DNA from: Brienomyrus brachyistius
Taxonomy: Eukaryota > Chordata > Actinopteri > Osteoglossiformes > Mormyridae
DNA length: 64,000 bases
Direction of reading: 5' to 3'
NCBI RefSeq assembly: GCF_023856365.1
Contig: NC_064534.1
Span: 10,684,536-10,748,535 of the forward strand
The notes under the pieces are model-generated. The model was not told the origin of the DNA, did not search any database, and saw only the letters and a list, made by a program, of their open reading frames with translations. A program made the position numbers and the translations under genes. Positions 53,362 to 64,000 of the stretch are shown here, one piece after another (positions within the stretch are counted from its first letter, which is position 1; each line of letters starts with the position of its first letter).

Positions 53362-54298
53362 GCAGAGCTGTGTCAGAATACTACCATGCTGTTGACTGTA
53401 GATGGGGTGGGTGGTCTTAAAGTAAAAAAATGAGAATGGCTGTCCTTTTCTCCATTGAATTGTATTTCTATAGGTTTTGTAGCATGTTCCACAAGGTGTC
53501 AATTCTATAGATTATACAAGCAAGTCAGTGCATTCAGTAGGCTGCTTCAGAAACTCTCACATTAACTTCCACAAATGCTGTGCAGCAACAGTACAACGAT
53601 GTGGAAATGAACTTTTGAATAGTTAAGTATTTTTAATATCAAGTACTCCAGTACTTCAACTTAAAGTAAAAATTTGACTGAATTGAACAACTCTTATATT
53701 GGAGTAACATTTAACCAGGAGCAACTTTGTCTGTGACTCGAGTTCTATTCTTTACACACCTCCGCATATTACTGCTTAACAAATTGAAGCAGGTGCAGAA
53801 AATTTCAATTGCGATGGCGATTGAAGCCTGTCAGCTCAGTAGCTGTAAAAACCTCATGACTTCAGTGAATTCAGGTTTTTAATTTGCAGTGTTTAACTGA
53901 GATACAATGCACATGGAAGCTAGTTTGTTACACCTTTCAAACAATACCGGCATTATGTTGTGAATTCAGCTCCCTCATCCAAATAAAAAGACCATTCTCT
54001 CCATCTTTTAACATTTTATTAATAAACGATAAATATTACTTGTGGCTAATACATTCAGTGTCCATCGCCACTTCCTTCACGTCCTTCTGCATCATCTCTG
54101 CCTTTGCCTTCTTAATCTGGTCCTCCACTGCTTTTCCACCACTTCCTCCTGCAGCACCACTCAAATGTCTCCTGCAATATCTGTTCCACCCAAAAGGTCT
54201 GCCAGAATTGCCTCGATCTCAGCTTGGATCTTTTCAATCGCCATTTGTGTCTCGTCTATGTCCTCCGAGACAGCCTCGATCTCGGCTTGTAACTCCTG
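52819..54298 (-). repeat. Array unit D (truncated right end)
   Basis: Fourth copy, ending abruptly inside the small ORF at ..aactcctg (54298), after which the sequence is unrelated. (CA) tract 33.5 units (53293-53359). Confidence 0.9.
54040..54298 (-). pseudogene. Array gene, 3' fragment in unit D
   Basis: The coiled-coil codons from QELQAE to the stop and the 3'UTR are present; the N-terminal part is missing because unit D breaks at 54298. Confidence 0.8.
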
Positions 54299-55669
54299 AG
54301 GCATTTTGTCATAAATTGTATGCAATTTTGCAATCTTATGGGGCAGGGAGATGTAAGTTGGCTTCCACTACAGAACTGCAGAAACCTTGGAAAACTGGCT
54401 AGAAAACAGAGGTGCTAAATATGGAGGTCAGTTGTAGGGGGTTTGTGGCCATGTCAACCACCAAGGATGGGAGTCCGAGCAAAGACCCTCCGACAGGCTA
54501 TCGAATCACTGGAAAAGGCTGTTGAGCAAAGCAAAGAACTGGGTGGCAAGATGACCATCAAATACTAGGAGGAGTAAAAGCCGAGGGGGAGGTTCACCTT
54601 GGACACCAGATGTCACTGTTGAACCCTCTGGACATGTCAGGAACCTATTAGCAAAAATACCTTGGAGAGAGGATGCCCACCTGATGACCCCAGTGGTGAA
54701 TTTACCCCCATACCCCCTGCTCAAGGAAGGATTAGCAGTTACATTAATGACTGTAAGATGAAGTCCTATGAACTCTACTGAAAGACTTGGGCATTAGGGA
54801 GAAATGTAGGTGTACAATATTACGTCTGTGTTAAGTGGTGCAACAGATATGATATGTAGTGGACAGATGACAGTGACATAAACAGCTTAATGCACTCGGA
54901 AAAGGAGGTCAATTCATGCGAATTCATATAGAACCATCGAATCACATATGGAAGACAGTATGTTTGTTCCCAACGTGTGGTAAATCTGAAACTTCCTTAA
55001 CTTTGGGGACATTTGGATAACCTCAGTTTTATCAAAAATCTGTGAATGCAATCAAAAAACAAAAATGCCAAAAGTCCTGTGTTTTGATTAGTTACTTATG
55101 GTTGTGGTTAGGGCTGCGTAAGGGTAAAGGGTGTCAAGATTGGGATTAGGGCCCTTCCCATAAAAATGAATGGAAGGTCCCTATTTTAGATGGGTATGCC
55201 AACATGTGTGTGTGTCTGTGTGTGTGTACATGTGCTTATGTGCATGTTCGTTCATGTGCCGTTTTTTGAGAATGTGCGGGATAGGTTGCTTTCAACAGAG
55301 CATAATACACCTGATTCAGTGTTACATGGCTTCAGTAGCTTTCTTGTCTGGTGGAGAGGTTTGTATTCATTGATCGGCAAAAAATGTACATTTACATTTG
55401 CTGTATGAACAATCAGAAATTAGCAGTGTTGGGTAATTTACTTTTATAATATATTCTGTTACAGATTATTGAATATAACTAAATATAATTTGTAATAAAT
55501 TCCATTACATTAGCCAAGGTTAGTAACATAATCTGAATACAGTATTTTGGATTACTTTTCAAAACTGAACATAAATATAACAGGTATGGAAAAGAAAGAA
55601 ATAAAATCAAATTCAATTCGATTTTATTGCACATTGAAAGCCAATTAACAATTAACATTAAACCACACA

Positions 55670-55719
55670 TCCATCCATCCATCCATTTTCCAAACCGCTT
55701 ATCCTACTGGGTCGCGGGG
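55670..55719 (-). mobile_element. 50-bp SINE tail insertion
   Basis: tccatccatccatccatttt.. to ctgggtcgcgggg, flanked by perfect 14-bp repeats cattaaaccacaca at 55656-55669 and 55720-55733. Confidence 0.9.
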
Positions 55720-56610
55720 CATTAAACCACACAATATTTCACAAAATTTCAAAATGCATTAATAATTTTTATTCAGCTCTGTTTAAAATAAAAGAACTTC
55801 TTAGATCAATCGGTTACTCTGCAACAACATAAAAAATTTAAATGATAATGTGTGTGATAAAAAACATTCCTATAATGCAGGGTGGCTAATCTTATCCGGA
55901 AAGGGCTATTGTGCGTGGGTGTTTAGAATAATTAGATTTATTGATTAGACATTCGCAGCCCGCTGAGCCACACACAGTGCTAGCGCCATTGACACCAGCC
56001 CCTCCACATCCACCATCTTAGAATACTGTTTACTTCCATGTAGGGTGACCAGGTGACCAGTCAGACAATGGGTGTTTCTCAATACCAAGAACGCAAAGAT
56101 CGTAGTTGTGGTTTGCATCTCAAAACATTGCCTTTGTTTGTTAATTGGGACCTTTTTGGGAATAGCCTGGCTTTTATAAACGGGATGGTCTCCATCCTAA
56201 TTGGAAGGGATTATTCATCCCAAAGCATGGCAAATAAGTTACCTGCCTGCCTGAGAGCACCACCCAGGTCTCAGCCACACGATCTTATATTGAAGGTTGT
56301 TTATTTTCCCACCTTTAATACAAATAGTCCGAGTATTGCCTAAGGAACTGAGACAAACTGTAACCGGCCTAGATGATCATCATGACTCTTTAATCAACAA
56401 GCAGTTATGAAAGATGGATAGATGGATGATAGGAGTAGTGGATGATTTGTTTCGCTGAAGCGCTGAATGTTCAGTAATGAGCACTTTACGGTGGGTTTAT
56501 TTTGTGTTTCATTTAATCTTATCAGAGGGATTCATATCAAGTCAGCTGCATAGGAACCTCCAGTGGAACATTTAGGTCTAAGTCTTGGTCTAGTAATAGT
56601 TACAATATTC

Positions 56611-56896
56611 GGTAATGCTTTGCATTAACTGCACCTTCATAATACATTCATTATGCATTCATACAACATACAATAAATATACATTAATGACAATCATTAT
56701 ACGATTATAAAGTTTGTTACTATCATATAATGTTCGTTATTGATGTATATTAAAACTGTTAAGATATGTTTGGATGTTGTGGTATATTTATGTGCTGCTT
56801 ATAAGTGTTCTATGAATCTATTATGAAGGGGCAATTAATGTTCTACGAATGCATTATATAGGCATTTTGAAGGTGCAGGTAATGTAAAGCCTTACC
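56611..56896. mobile_element. MITE with GGTAA ends and 8-bp target duplication
   Basis: Inverted ends: ggtaatgctttgcattaact at the left; right end read backwards ggtaaggctttacattacct. AT-rich, non-coding. Flanks caatattc (56603-56610) and ctatattc (56897-56904) match 7 of 8. Confidence 0.75.
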
Positions 56897-57002
56897 CTAT
56901 ATTCTTTCTAGGCTCAACTCTGCATAGTCACTAGATTTAGGGGATGTGATGGAGCACCTGGGTCATAAGCCAGACATGAGTCAAAAATAACGGATTGCAT
57001 GC

Positions 57003-57040
57003 TGCTTCTTAACCAGACTATGCAACCTGGTTAAGAAGCA
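57003..57040. other. Perfect 14-bp inverted repeat
   Basis: tgcttcttaaccag (57003-57016), 10-nt spacer, ctggttaagaagca (57027-57040). No terminator or tRNA context; it might form a hairpin or be a small protein-binding dyad. Confidence 0.7.
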
Positions 57041-57643
57041 CTGCAGTCGCAGGCAAAGACCTACAGGGTATTTTTTGAACGAAAGACAGACTCTTTATGT
57101 AATGACTAACCTGGTGCTTTTTATGTTATCTGACTGCTCTTATGTTGCATTTCTGGCGCTTGAATAGACTCATTATTTTTTAATTTAATAATAGTTGTTA
57201 AGTAGCTCCTGCTCCAATACCACTTACACTCGTACCTGGGCATTCATTGGAAGCTCAGTCTAGCTGCTCTTATGCCTAGTTGACTCCTTGACAGCATCAA
57301 TGCTTGTCATGTACTATTTGCCTCACTTTCTGTTGCTCTTTGGAGAAATATAATTTAATGTAAATGTCATTGAATTAACTGACTTACCTGACTTGCGTAG
57401 GTACACTCGGTGTACCCATACAGCAGTTGGTTAAATGATTGTTTTTGCCTTAAGCTAACATATGATGTTAAATGTATCTATTGTTCTTAACATCAACCCT
57501 GCCTTGCACATTAGCTTTGGTGCAGTTACCTCAGACTCTGTGGTCCCATATCCTGTCTAGCAGTGTTTCAGTTCACACGTGTTTGTACCACATGCAGCAA
57601 TGTACCAGGAAGCTGCCTGCCTGTTCGCTGTCGCTATTTCCTC

Positions 57644-57650
57644 TATATAG
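57644..57650 (+). promoter_or_regulatory. emb: Candidate TATA box of emb
   Basis: tatatag, about 260 bp before the embigin start codon, at the border of a strongly GC-richer stretch that reaches exon 1. Placement fits a start site near 57675; no other element was confirmed. Confidence 0.35.
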
Positions 57651-57742
57651 CATCTGTCTGTTGAGAAGACAAACAGAAAACAGTTGGGAGACACCAGGGC
57701 TGAGGAGAGAGACGTGTCCTGAAGGAATCCCACTGCAGTGCT

Positions 57743-57781
57743 ATGCAGCAGGCCGGTCCGTCTGCCGCGTCAGCCATGTGA
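57743..57781 (+). promoter_or_regulatory. emb: Upstream ORF in the presumed emb 5'UTR
   Basis: ATG at 57743 opens 12 codons ending in ATG-TGA (57776-57781). A terminal ATGTGA is a tight start/stop arrangement. It matters only if transcription starts upstream, as the TATA-like site suggests. Confidence 0.35.
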
Positions 57782-57905
57782 CGGCGAATGGGTGGGGGAG
57801 GGGCACCGGCAGAGTGGGTGGGGGGGGGGGGTGGTGGAGTATCCTGCCAGAGCATTGGAGCACAGTGGCAGACGGAGGCACACTGCAGCAGAGACAGCCT
57901 CCAGC

Positions 57906-57969
57906 ATGCTCAGCGTCGCAGTCGCGCAGCTTATCCTGCTGCTTCTGCGCCCGGACGGGGTCGCAGCAG
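57906..57969 (+). CDS. emb: emb exon 1 (signal peptide)
   Basis: ATG at 57906, first in-frame start before a hydrophobic leader; donor gcag|gtaagc, phase 1. The next exon joins to give ..VAADQSSVEG. Confidence 0.82.
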
Positions 57970-60900
57970 GTAAGCCACCGACCAGCCTGCTCGGACAGCT
58001 TTGAGAGGGGGCGATCGCCTAAGCGCCCCAACCCGCTTTCTTCTGGGCCGGTCAGAAACAGGCACAGCTGCCCCCTGGGGGCTTATTTTGGGGGGGGGGG
58101 GGGAGTGTCTTAGCAAAGGGGACAATAGTCATTCTTCAGCATCCGGCCATCTTACAGTGCTGTGTCACTCGCCAGTGTCGGCCGTGTGTAAATAACCCCG
58201 CCGGCCATGCTTGACCCCGAGTGACCTTCATCACTGACCCATCTGTTTGTCTTTAAGCATCATTTTTTATAGTTCCTCAAGTGTTCAGTCACATTTGCTT
58301 AACATCCAACAACCCTCAGAACATGCAACCATCATTAATTGTGTAATCTAAAATGGAGGAAGGATGCGAAGTCGTCTCTTACGCCGACCCACGTTTTCAC
58401 TACTGAACACGGAGGCTGCTCTCGGCTCACACGACTGCAGTATTTACCAGACAACTGTGCTTTTACACCGGAAAAAGGGCCTCATATAGCAGTTCAGCTA
58501 CAATGCTGTGGATAATATCTCAATACATTTTAATGAGGCTTTACGAGTTAGTACAGTAAATTCTGTGGCCACAGAAATGACAAATAAACATGCAGAATAA
58601 ATTTAAAATACAAAACAGGCCATGCGCAGGGGTGAGGAGTAGATGGTTATTAATGCAGGATGTATGTAGAACAAAAGCACCACGTGTTTCTTGAAAAGGG
58701 CTAGGAAACTGTCACCAGCAGGGGTCGCTATGCCACATATGACTGCCACAAGCACGTGGAGTCCTCCCCGATAATCGTGTAAAATGGACATAAGGTAAAT
58801 ACACGCGTGTTTAACCAATCTGTGACCAGAACCATGTCTGGAAGAGGGCAGGTGATCATGCCACCGCCGTATATGACATGTGAGTGTATTTCCTTCAGCA
58901 GAACAATGGAAGATATTTGCAGCTTTTATGAATAATGAAGAATGTTGAATTTATTGATTACTTATAATATTGAAAATCATAGCTAGCTCTTTCATTTCTA
59001 GCAACAGACACTTAATTTTTACTTTATTTTAACAATGACATATATATATATATTTTTTGGTAGTTAAATATTTTGAGAGATTTAAAAAGAAGGATAGTAA
59101 TATTTTGAAATCTTTGGGTATAACCATAAATAATCATCTTCTTGTAATTAAGTGTCATTTTAACCTATAAATGTTATCACAGTCTAATACTGTGTCCGCT
59201 ATTTGAACAAATCTGTAGATATTTTTAAAAATCTGGTTTCATTCAGTGTGGTAAAACATTCCAGTCCTTTAATTTTTGGCTAAAAGATCAGACTTCTTCC
59301 ACAGTTATGTAATTAACAATTTATCGTGCTATGGATGCCATAGTGAGTGTTAGAGGTTGCTCTTGGCCTCCTGACTAGGGTTTTGGCTTCTAGTCCCTCC
59401 TCTGGGCATGTACAGTTTACATATTCCCTGGCTGCATGACACAAAGGCTCGGGTTCAAGGGGAGGGCAAATGAGCGGGGTAATTCCTTTGCCCTGCAGTT
59501 CACACAATCACAAGGCTCAAATTCTCCATTAGCCATTCCGTTTCATCGCTTCGTTTGTATAATGAGCCCGGAGTTCAGAGGTGACCAATCCCAGTAAGCA
59601 GAAAACTGACCTTTGTGTGGAACGTTGTAATTCCATCCTATAATTCAGCCCCAGTTCAACCTCAGGGTTTACCAACTTGACTCTTTGTATTTAAGATGGA
59701 ACAAATTCTTCTAATATGACAACAGACCCAGGAATGCCTGATACTTTTAAAACCGTGACAATAAAAGGAACATATTAATTTTTATATATTGAAATTGGTA
59801 GCACTTTACTTAAAGCACTCATGCACAATGCATTATAGATAACTTATAATGGCTTATACTGACATAATGTATTATGAAGGTATCTATAGCACATTATAGA
59901 TGAGAGCTACATAAAGCATTCATAATGCTTAATAAACATATAATGTGTTGTGCCTTTTTATAAATAGTTATAGTTCTGCTTATAATACTTTATGAATGCA
60001 TTACGATGCATTATGAATGTATCTATAATGCATCATGACGACTACTTTAAGTCAAGTGTTACCTTGAATTTTATTAGAATATTTTTATGTAACACTCACC
60101 AACTCGTTCCATAATGCTCTCATAACTTGTTGTGATAACATCATGTAAAGAGACACCCTACCTACTCCAGTATAGTCGCACATTAAGCAGCATGGCAATA
60201 AGGGAAAAGCATATCAGCAGAAGGTGTGAATGACACATCGTAGCAAATGTGTCAACTGTGGTATTCGCTAAATTGTTTCTTTCATTATTTCATGCATTTC
60301 TGCAATATTTAACAAACCGTGAGTAAAGCCAATAAGTGAATAACATGTTCTCTCGCATCTCTTAAATGTCCCGTTTGATGGCTTGTTAAAACCACTGCTA
60401 CCATCTTTTGCAATATCTCCTGTATCTTTCTGCTGATGGCACCGTGAATGCTCTGACTTAGATCAAAGCTCAGTAGAAGGGATTGAAATCTGGGAACCTG
60501 CCTATCGTAACCTCTCATGCATTGTGGCCGATGCTATTAATGGAAAGCCAAACAGCATAAAGGGATACTGGACAAAGGATGGAGAAGAAATCAATCAGAC
60601 TCAAGTCACAATAGAGAGGAAAATGGAACAATATCATCTACAAAAAAGGCAAGTATATATATTTATATAAATCTCTCATGCTTTCATTTTCAATGAAAAG
60701 AGAAAGTGTCATTTCATTTTCACCATCAATGAGATAACTGGCCCATCACGTAGGTTATTAATACTGTAATTTTTGAGGTATGAGGTCAATGTCACCTTTA
60801 TATATACGAACAATCGACAGTAGACTACCCTGCAAAAAAGGGAAATCCTCCACAATTCCTCGCTGGTGAAGAAAGATTTTCTCATTTCTAATTGTTTCAG

Positions 60901-63786
60901 ACCTTCGGTAATTTTGACAGGTGGAAATGAGACAACAGTTGTGCTTCTCATAACCACAACCTCCAGAAGCACACAGAAGGTGTGATGCACCTGAACCGGC
61001 TGGTAGATGTTCAGACTTGGATGCTCTGTCCGGCATCTTTCCGATTTGAATAAATGATAATTGCGATTCCCCCAGATGACCGGGAAAGTCTTCGTGTCAC
61101 ACTGTAGAATGATATTCATCCACTCTATTTTTTTTTGTTGTAATTTGATTTATTACAGACAGCTGAGAAAGCCGTGTCTGTTGAATATAATGGCATTCTG
61201 TGTTTATGGATGGTACTCTGCTATGTTTATTTTCCAGGTTCTATATCAACGGTAGTAGTTTGGGAAATTATTCCTGTGTTTTCATAAATGGGAATAACAG
61301 TGTTACCAAAACATTTTTTATCCATGGTAAGTTGGTTAATCTTTCCTTACTATTCACAGTTTTGTCCTCCAGAAGATCATTTACATTTAAAGAGAGATGC
61401 AGGGGATTTGAAGCTACAATAAATGAGGTGAATGGTGATGAACGAGACTATGAGTGTTTGTTGCATACTCGCTAAGACCTCACAGCATAGGAAGAGATCA
61501 ACTGCCAACACTGCTATCACTGCAAAAAGCCCTGGATTTCAGAGGCTCAGAGTAACAGGAAATTTAACTCTGATAAAAGTTCTTTAAAAAATTGTTAAAT
61601 CACTAGGAAAGAACTTGCACACTGTGATGCACAATCCTGTCTCGGAGGCTTCTCATCACTAGCTGTACATCTTTCAGAAAGTCTTGTACACTGAGCTACA
61701 TTCAGAAGTGTACTGTGCAAATGGCTTAAGACTCAGCATTCTGCCTGCTCTTTAATCCGGGTACTGAATGGGTCTGATACATGTCAGCATCTTATCCATG
61801 CATATTTTGTGCATAAGTTGTGAAGTTTTGAACCTTGAAATGGTTGCAGGTAACTCTATTTCTTAACTCCAAAAAATAGTTGTTAAATACTTGTATACTT
61901 AAATAAATACTTAAATACTTGTTTTGTTTTTTTTTTTAGCTCCATCCATGAAAGACAAGAGAGACAAGCCTATTGTGAGCTATTTTGGAGACTCTTCTGT
62001 TCTGACATGTAAAATCAACCCAAAGCCATCGGCCTGGGAGTGGTACAAAGTCAACGGCACTGAGAAGGTGGGATGGACTGTCAATGGATGATTAAAGGAT
62101 TAGATAGTGTAGAGCAGTGTTTCTCAATCCGCTTCTTGGGGACCCACAGAAAGTCCACATTTTTGCTCCCTCCCAGCTCCCAGGAGCAAAAATGTGGACT
62201 GTCTAGCAGGAAGCTGGGAGGGAGCAAAAACACAGACCATTTCTCGGTCCCTTAAAAGTAACTTGCAAAAAGTAATATTGAATAATGTTACCTGCCAGGT
62301 GAAATATGCCTCCCTGTGTATTTACATGTACAGCAAAGCCCCCACCTCTCATAATGTGCTGAAATCAGTGTTTGTACCTCCGTCAGGGTCCAGTGATCAA
62401 GATCTATTATCGTTCCAAATCCAAAAAACAAGCGAAAAGTGTCAAAGATTGCAAAAACCACCAATAGATAATGTCCCATTCACACCTTGCAGCTCAGGGA
62501 GAAAGAGCGGCAGTGGGCGGGATAATAATGTTAAAAAATAAGTCAATATGAGCAAACTTCTAATGTTTTTACTTTACTTCAGTGATATTCTAAGTAACTG
62601 TGAGATGAAAAAAAAGAAAAAAAACGTTTTGTACAAGCGCTGTTTACAAATTCTGCGCTGTGGGACATTTTTGGTAAATGAATGACCATAAAGCAACATA
62701 CTTAAGCTATTTTAGTATTAATTTGTTAGAAAAGTATTGTGATTGAAATGTACGCAGCATACTATGGGAATAGCGACCTGAGATATGTACACATGGATAT
62801 AAAGACCAGCCCTTTCCAGATAGAAGCTTGACCGGACGTTTTATCCTTACAGGGCCTGTATTTAAGAGCACATTGGAATTTTATTAAATGTGAATCAAAA
62901 CAATTTTCTTCTGAAAACTTAACTGTGATGAGTTTATTCTATTATTATTTTGTGTTTGATAGTAGTGGTATAAGTGTATAAACCACTTTGAGGTTTGAAT
63001 TTCGTTCCTCCGCATTACGCCTTGTCGTGGGGTATCCCTTCAGAGTGCGTCTAACAAGTATATAATAGCATCTAATGCTGTAGTCACTGATTGTGCTGAA
63101 ATGTAACATTAGCATTTAGGCTTGTATGGATTATACAGCTGAATCTTACTAACGGAATGACTTAAAAGGCCTTTAAGGCCAGATGGTGTTGGATGCAAAT
63201 CGCCATAGTGAACGTCAGGAATATCGCAGCGGTTGACTGTGTCAGCATGCTATTAATGCACGATAAAACTGTCAGCCAGTGACATCAGTGTGAATTCCCG
63301 CCTCAGATGAGCTAAGTTCTGGCCCTTGTTTGAGTTGTGGATGTTTTACACTGAATGTTGCATGGCTCTGGAGGGCTAATCCAATGGCTGTTAGTTGCTT
63401 TATTCACTGAAGTGATTTTTTTTTTTTTTGGTTACTTTTCAGTCAGTATTCTTATGTGTACTTAAAACTGTCCCCTTCAGAGGTTTTAAAACCCAACACT
63501 GTTCCTTATGCTTAGGGAATGATCAATGTGACTGACAAGATGCAGCTGTTTAACGACGAGAGCCACCTCAACCTGGTGAATCTCGTTGAGGAGGACAGTG
63601 GCACTTATGTGTGCATCGCCACCTATCCTATCGGACCCGTGCGGGGCGAGGTGATTCTGCGAGTTCTCTCCTTCATGGAGCCCCTCAAACCATTCCTGGT
63701 TGTCCTGGTGGAGGTGGTGCTCCTAGTGTTTCTGATCCTGCTGTGTGAGTGTCAAGGCCGGAAGAAGGGTTCGACAGCTGTCCTAG
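57906..63786 (+). CDS. emb: emb (embigin), 5' part of the gene
   Basis: Embigin is a basigin-family glycoprotein with two Ig domains and one membrane pass; it chaperones monocarboxylate transporters to the plasma membrane. Exons: 57906-57969, 60462-60648, 61238-61326, 61940-62067, 63516-63786, then beyond the window. All phases fit. Features: signal peptide MLSVAVAQLILLLLRPDGVA; Ig1 with LSCIVADA, YWTKDG and GNYSCVF; Ig2 with KPIVSYFGDSSVLTCK, WEWYKVNG and DSGTYVCIATY; MEPLKPFLVVLVEVVLLVFL with the intramembrane Glu that marks basigin and embigin. Many N-glycosylation sites (NLS, NQT, NGS, NYS, NNS, NGT, NVT). The motif KP.(I/V)SY.GDS.VLTCK and LCE after the helix favour embigin over basigin or neuroplastin. 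The cytoplasmic end is outside the window. Confidence 0.88.
57970..60461 (+). other. emb: emb intron 1
   Basis: Contains the MITE at 59797-60063. An additional small N-terminal exon cannot be excluded, since mammalian embigin has a longer region before Ig1. Confidence 0.5.
59797..60063. mobile_element. MITE related to 56611, in emb intron 1
   Basis: Left end ggtagcactttacttaaag; right end read backwards ggtaacacttgacttaaag. Flanks ttgaaatt (59789-59796) and ttgaattt (60064-60071) match 7 of 8. 267 bp, non-coding, AT-rich. Confidence 0.82.
60462..60648 (+). CDS. emb: emb exon 2 (Ig domain 1), GC donor
   Basis: It follows ctctgacttag and encodes DQSSVEGIEIWEPAYRNLSC.. to EQYHLQKR. The donor is aaaag|gcaagt, the classic GC-AG context; the nearby GT (gtatat) would put exon 3 out of frame and into a stop. 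Confidence 0.85.
61238..61326 (+). CDS. emb: emb exon 3 (end of Ig domain 1)
   Basis: Acceptor ttttccag; FYINGSSLGNYSCVFINGNN then SVTKTFFIH carries the second Ig cysteine. Donor catg|gtaagt, phase 1. Confidence 0.87.
61940..62067 (+). CDS. emb: emb exon 4 (start of Ig domain 2)
   Basis: It follows a T-rich acceptor; APSMKDKRDKPIVSYFGDSS then VLTCKINPKPSAWEWYKVNG and TEK. Donor gaag|gtggga, phase 0, a less usual but acceptable donor. Confidence 0.87.
62115..62251. mobile_element. hAT-type MITE in emb intron 4
   Basis: cagtgtttctcaatccgctt.., then aaagtccacatttttgctcc and its inverted copy ggagcaaaaatgtggact. Relative of 27871-28034; the right end is eroded and no target duplication was found. 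Confidence 0.7.
63516..63786 (+). CDS. emb: emb exon 5 (Ig domain 2 end, membrane helix)
   Basis: Acceptor tatgcttag; GMINVTDKMQLFNDESHLNL.., DSGTYVCIATY, then PFLVVLVEVVLLVFLILLCE and ECQGRKKGSTAVL. The donor g|gtaaga leaves phase 1, so the short cytoplasmic tail is finished by exons past 64000. Confidence 0.87.
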
Positions 63787-64000
63787 GTAAGACTAGCGCC
63801 TCCTGCAGGAAATCGAGGGGTGCAATAGAGTTCACAAGGCACCAGTATGATATGGGCAGTGCTAGAGAAAAGATACTCAAAATGCCGATACTGCTGTCAA
63901 AAGGACATTTGCCGCTGAGCGTTTTTTTCAGTGAGGGTGTGGGGTTGCTGTTACTAGGGATTTGAAAGCTTGAGGGTTTGACTGGTTATTAAACGGAGCC

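Larger units (their letters stand above)
54299..57640. other. Gene-free region right of the array
   Basis: No recognisable gene. At 54470-54570 one + frame is coding-like (RQAIESLEKAVEQSKELGG) before stops, possibly a retroelement remnant. Contains the SINE at 55670, the MITE at 56611 and a hairpin at 57003. Confidence 0.35.

Noticed and set aside
60649..60656. GT donor (gcaa|gtatat) for emb exon 2
   Set aside because: It would shift exon 3 out of frame and reach a stop within seven codons.
62194..62541. 115-codon ORF in emb intron 4
   Set aside because: It starts inside a MITE and has no protein features or splice signals.

Overview
The window is nuclear DNA of a ray-finned (teleost) fish. 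It carries three intron-containing vertebrate genes of animal families, fish-type SINEs with (CCAT)n tails, BEL/Pao, Ty3/gypsy and L2 retroelements, and many hAT-type miniature transposons. Nothing prokaryotic is present. Gene names rest on protein motifs recognised by eye; no database was searched.

Layout. (1) 1-17.6 kb, + strand: the 3' half of igsf9 (protein turtle homolog A). It includes the end of the last fibronectin-III domain, the membrane segment, a very large cytoplasmic exon, the conserved C-terminus and a 3.1-kb 3'UTR. Intron 1 of the window holds a 7.5-kb BEL/Pao retrotransposon on the - strand, with 653-bp LTRs that look identical and a 5-bp target duplication. (2) 18.3-23.3 kb, - strand: a complete cplx4 (complexin-4) gene of three coding exons, lying tail-to-tail with igsf9. 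(3) 23.3-32.3 kb: gene-poor DNA with transposons. At 27.86-29.73 kb a hAT MITE and a second hAT element share one 8-bp target, which is now present three times. The second hAT contains a pogo-type element that contains a SINE. (4) 32.3-54.3 kb: a recent tandem amplification of a roughly 3.37-kb unit in four main copies plus older fragments. The unit encodes on the - strand a small unrecognised protein with a basic-aromatic patch and a coiled coil. One copy received a gypsy element with 162-bp LTRs, a later copy of that arrangement received an L2 LINE, and a 2.3-kb deletion then fused the unit to the gypsy pol gene. The order can be read from empty sites within the window. (5) 54.3-57.6 kb: gene-free DNA with small repeats. 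(6) 57.6-64 kb, + strand: the 5' part of emb (embigin), with signal peptide, two Ig domains and membrane segment; it runs off the window and uses a GC-AG intron.

The three host genes are cell-surface or synaptic (neuronal Ig adhesion protein, ribbon-synapse SNARE regulator, monocarboxylate-transporter chaperone). They do not form a pathway here, and their adjacency is most likely incidental. The most unusual content is the tandem array with its unknown small protein, the stacked hAT insertions, and several SINE copies only 42-50 bp long with good target duplications.
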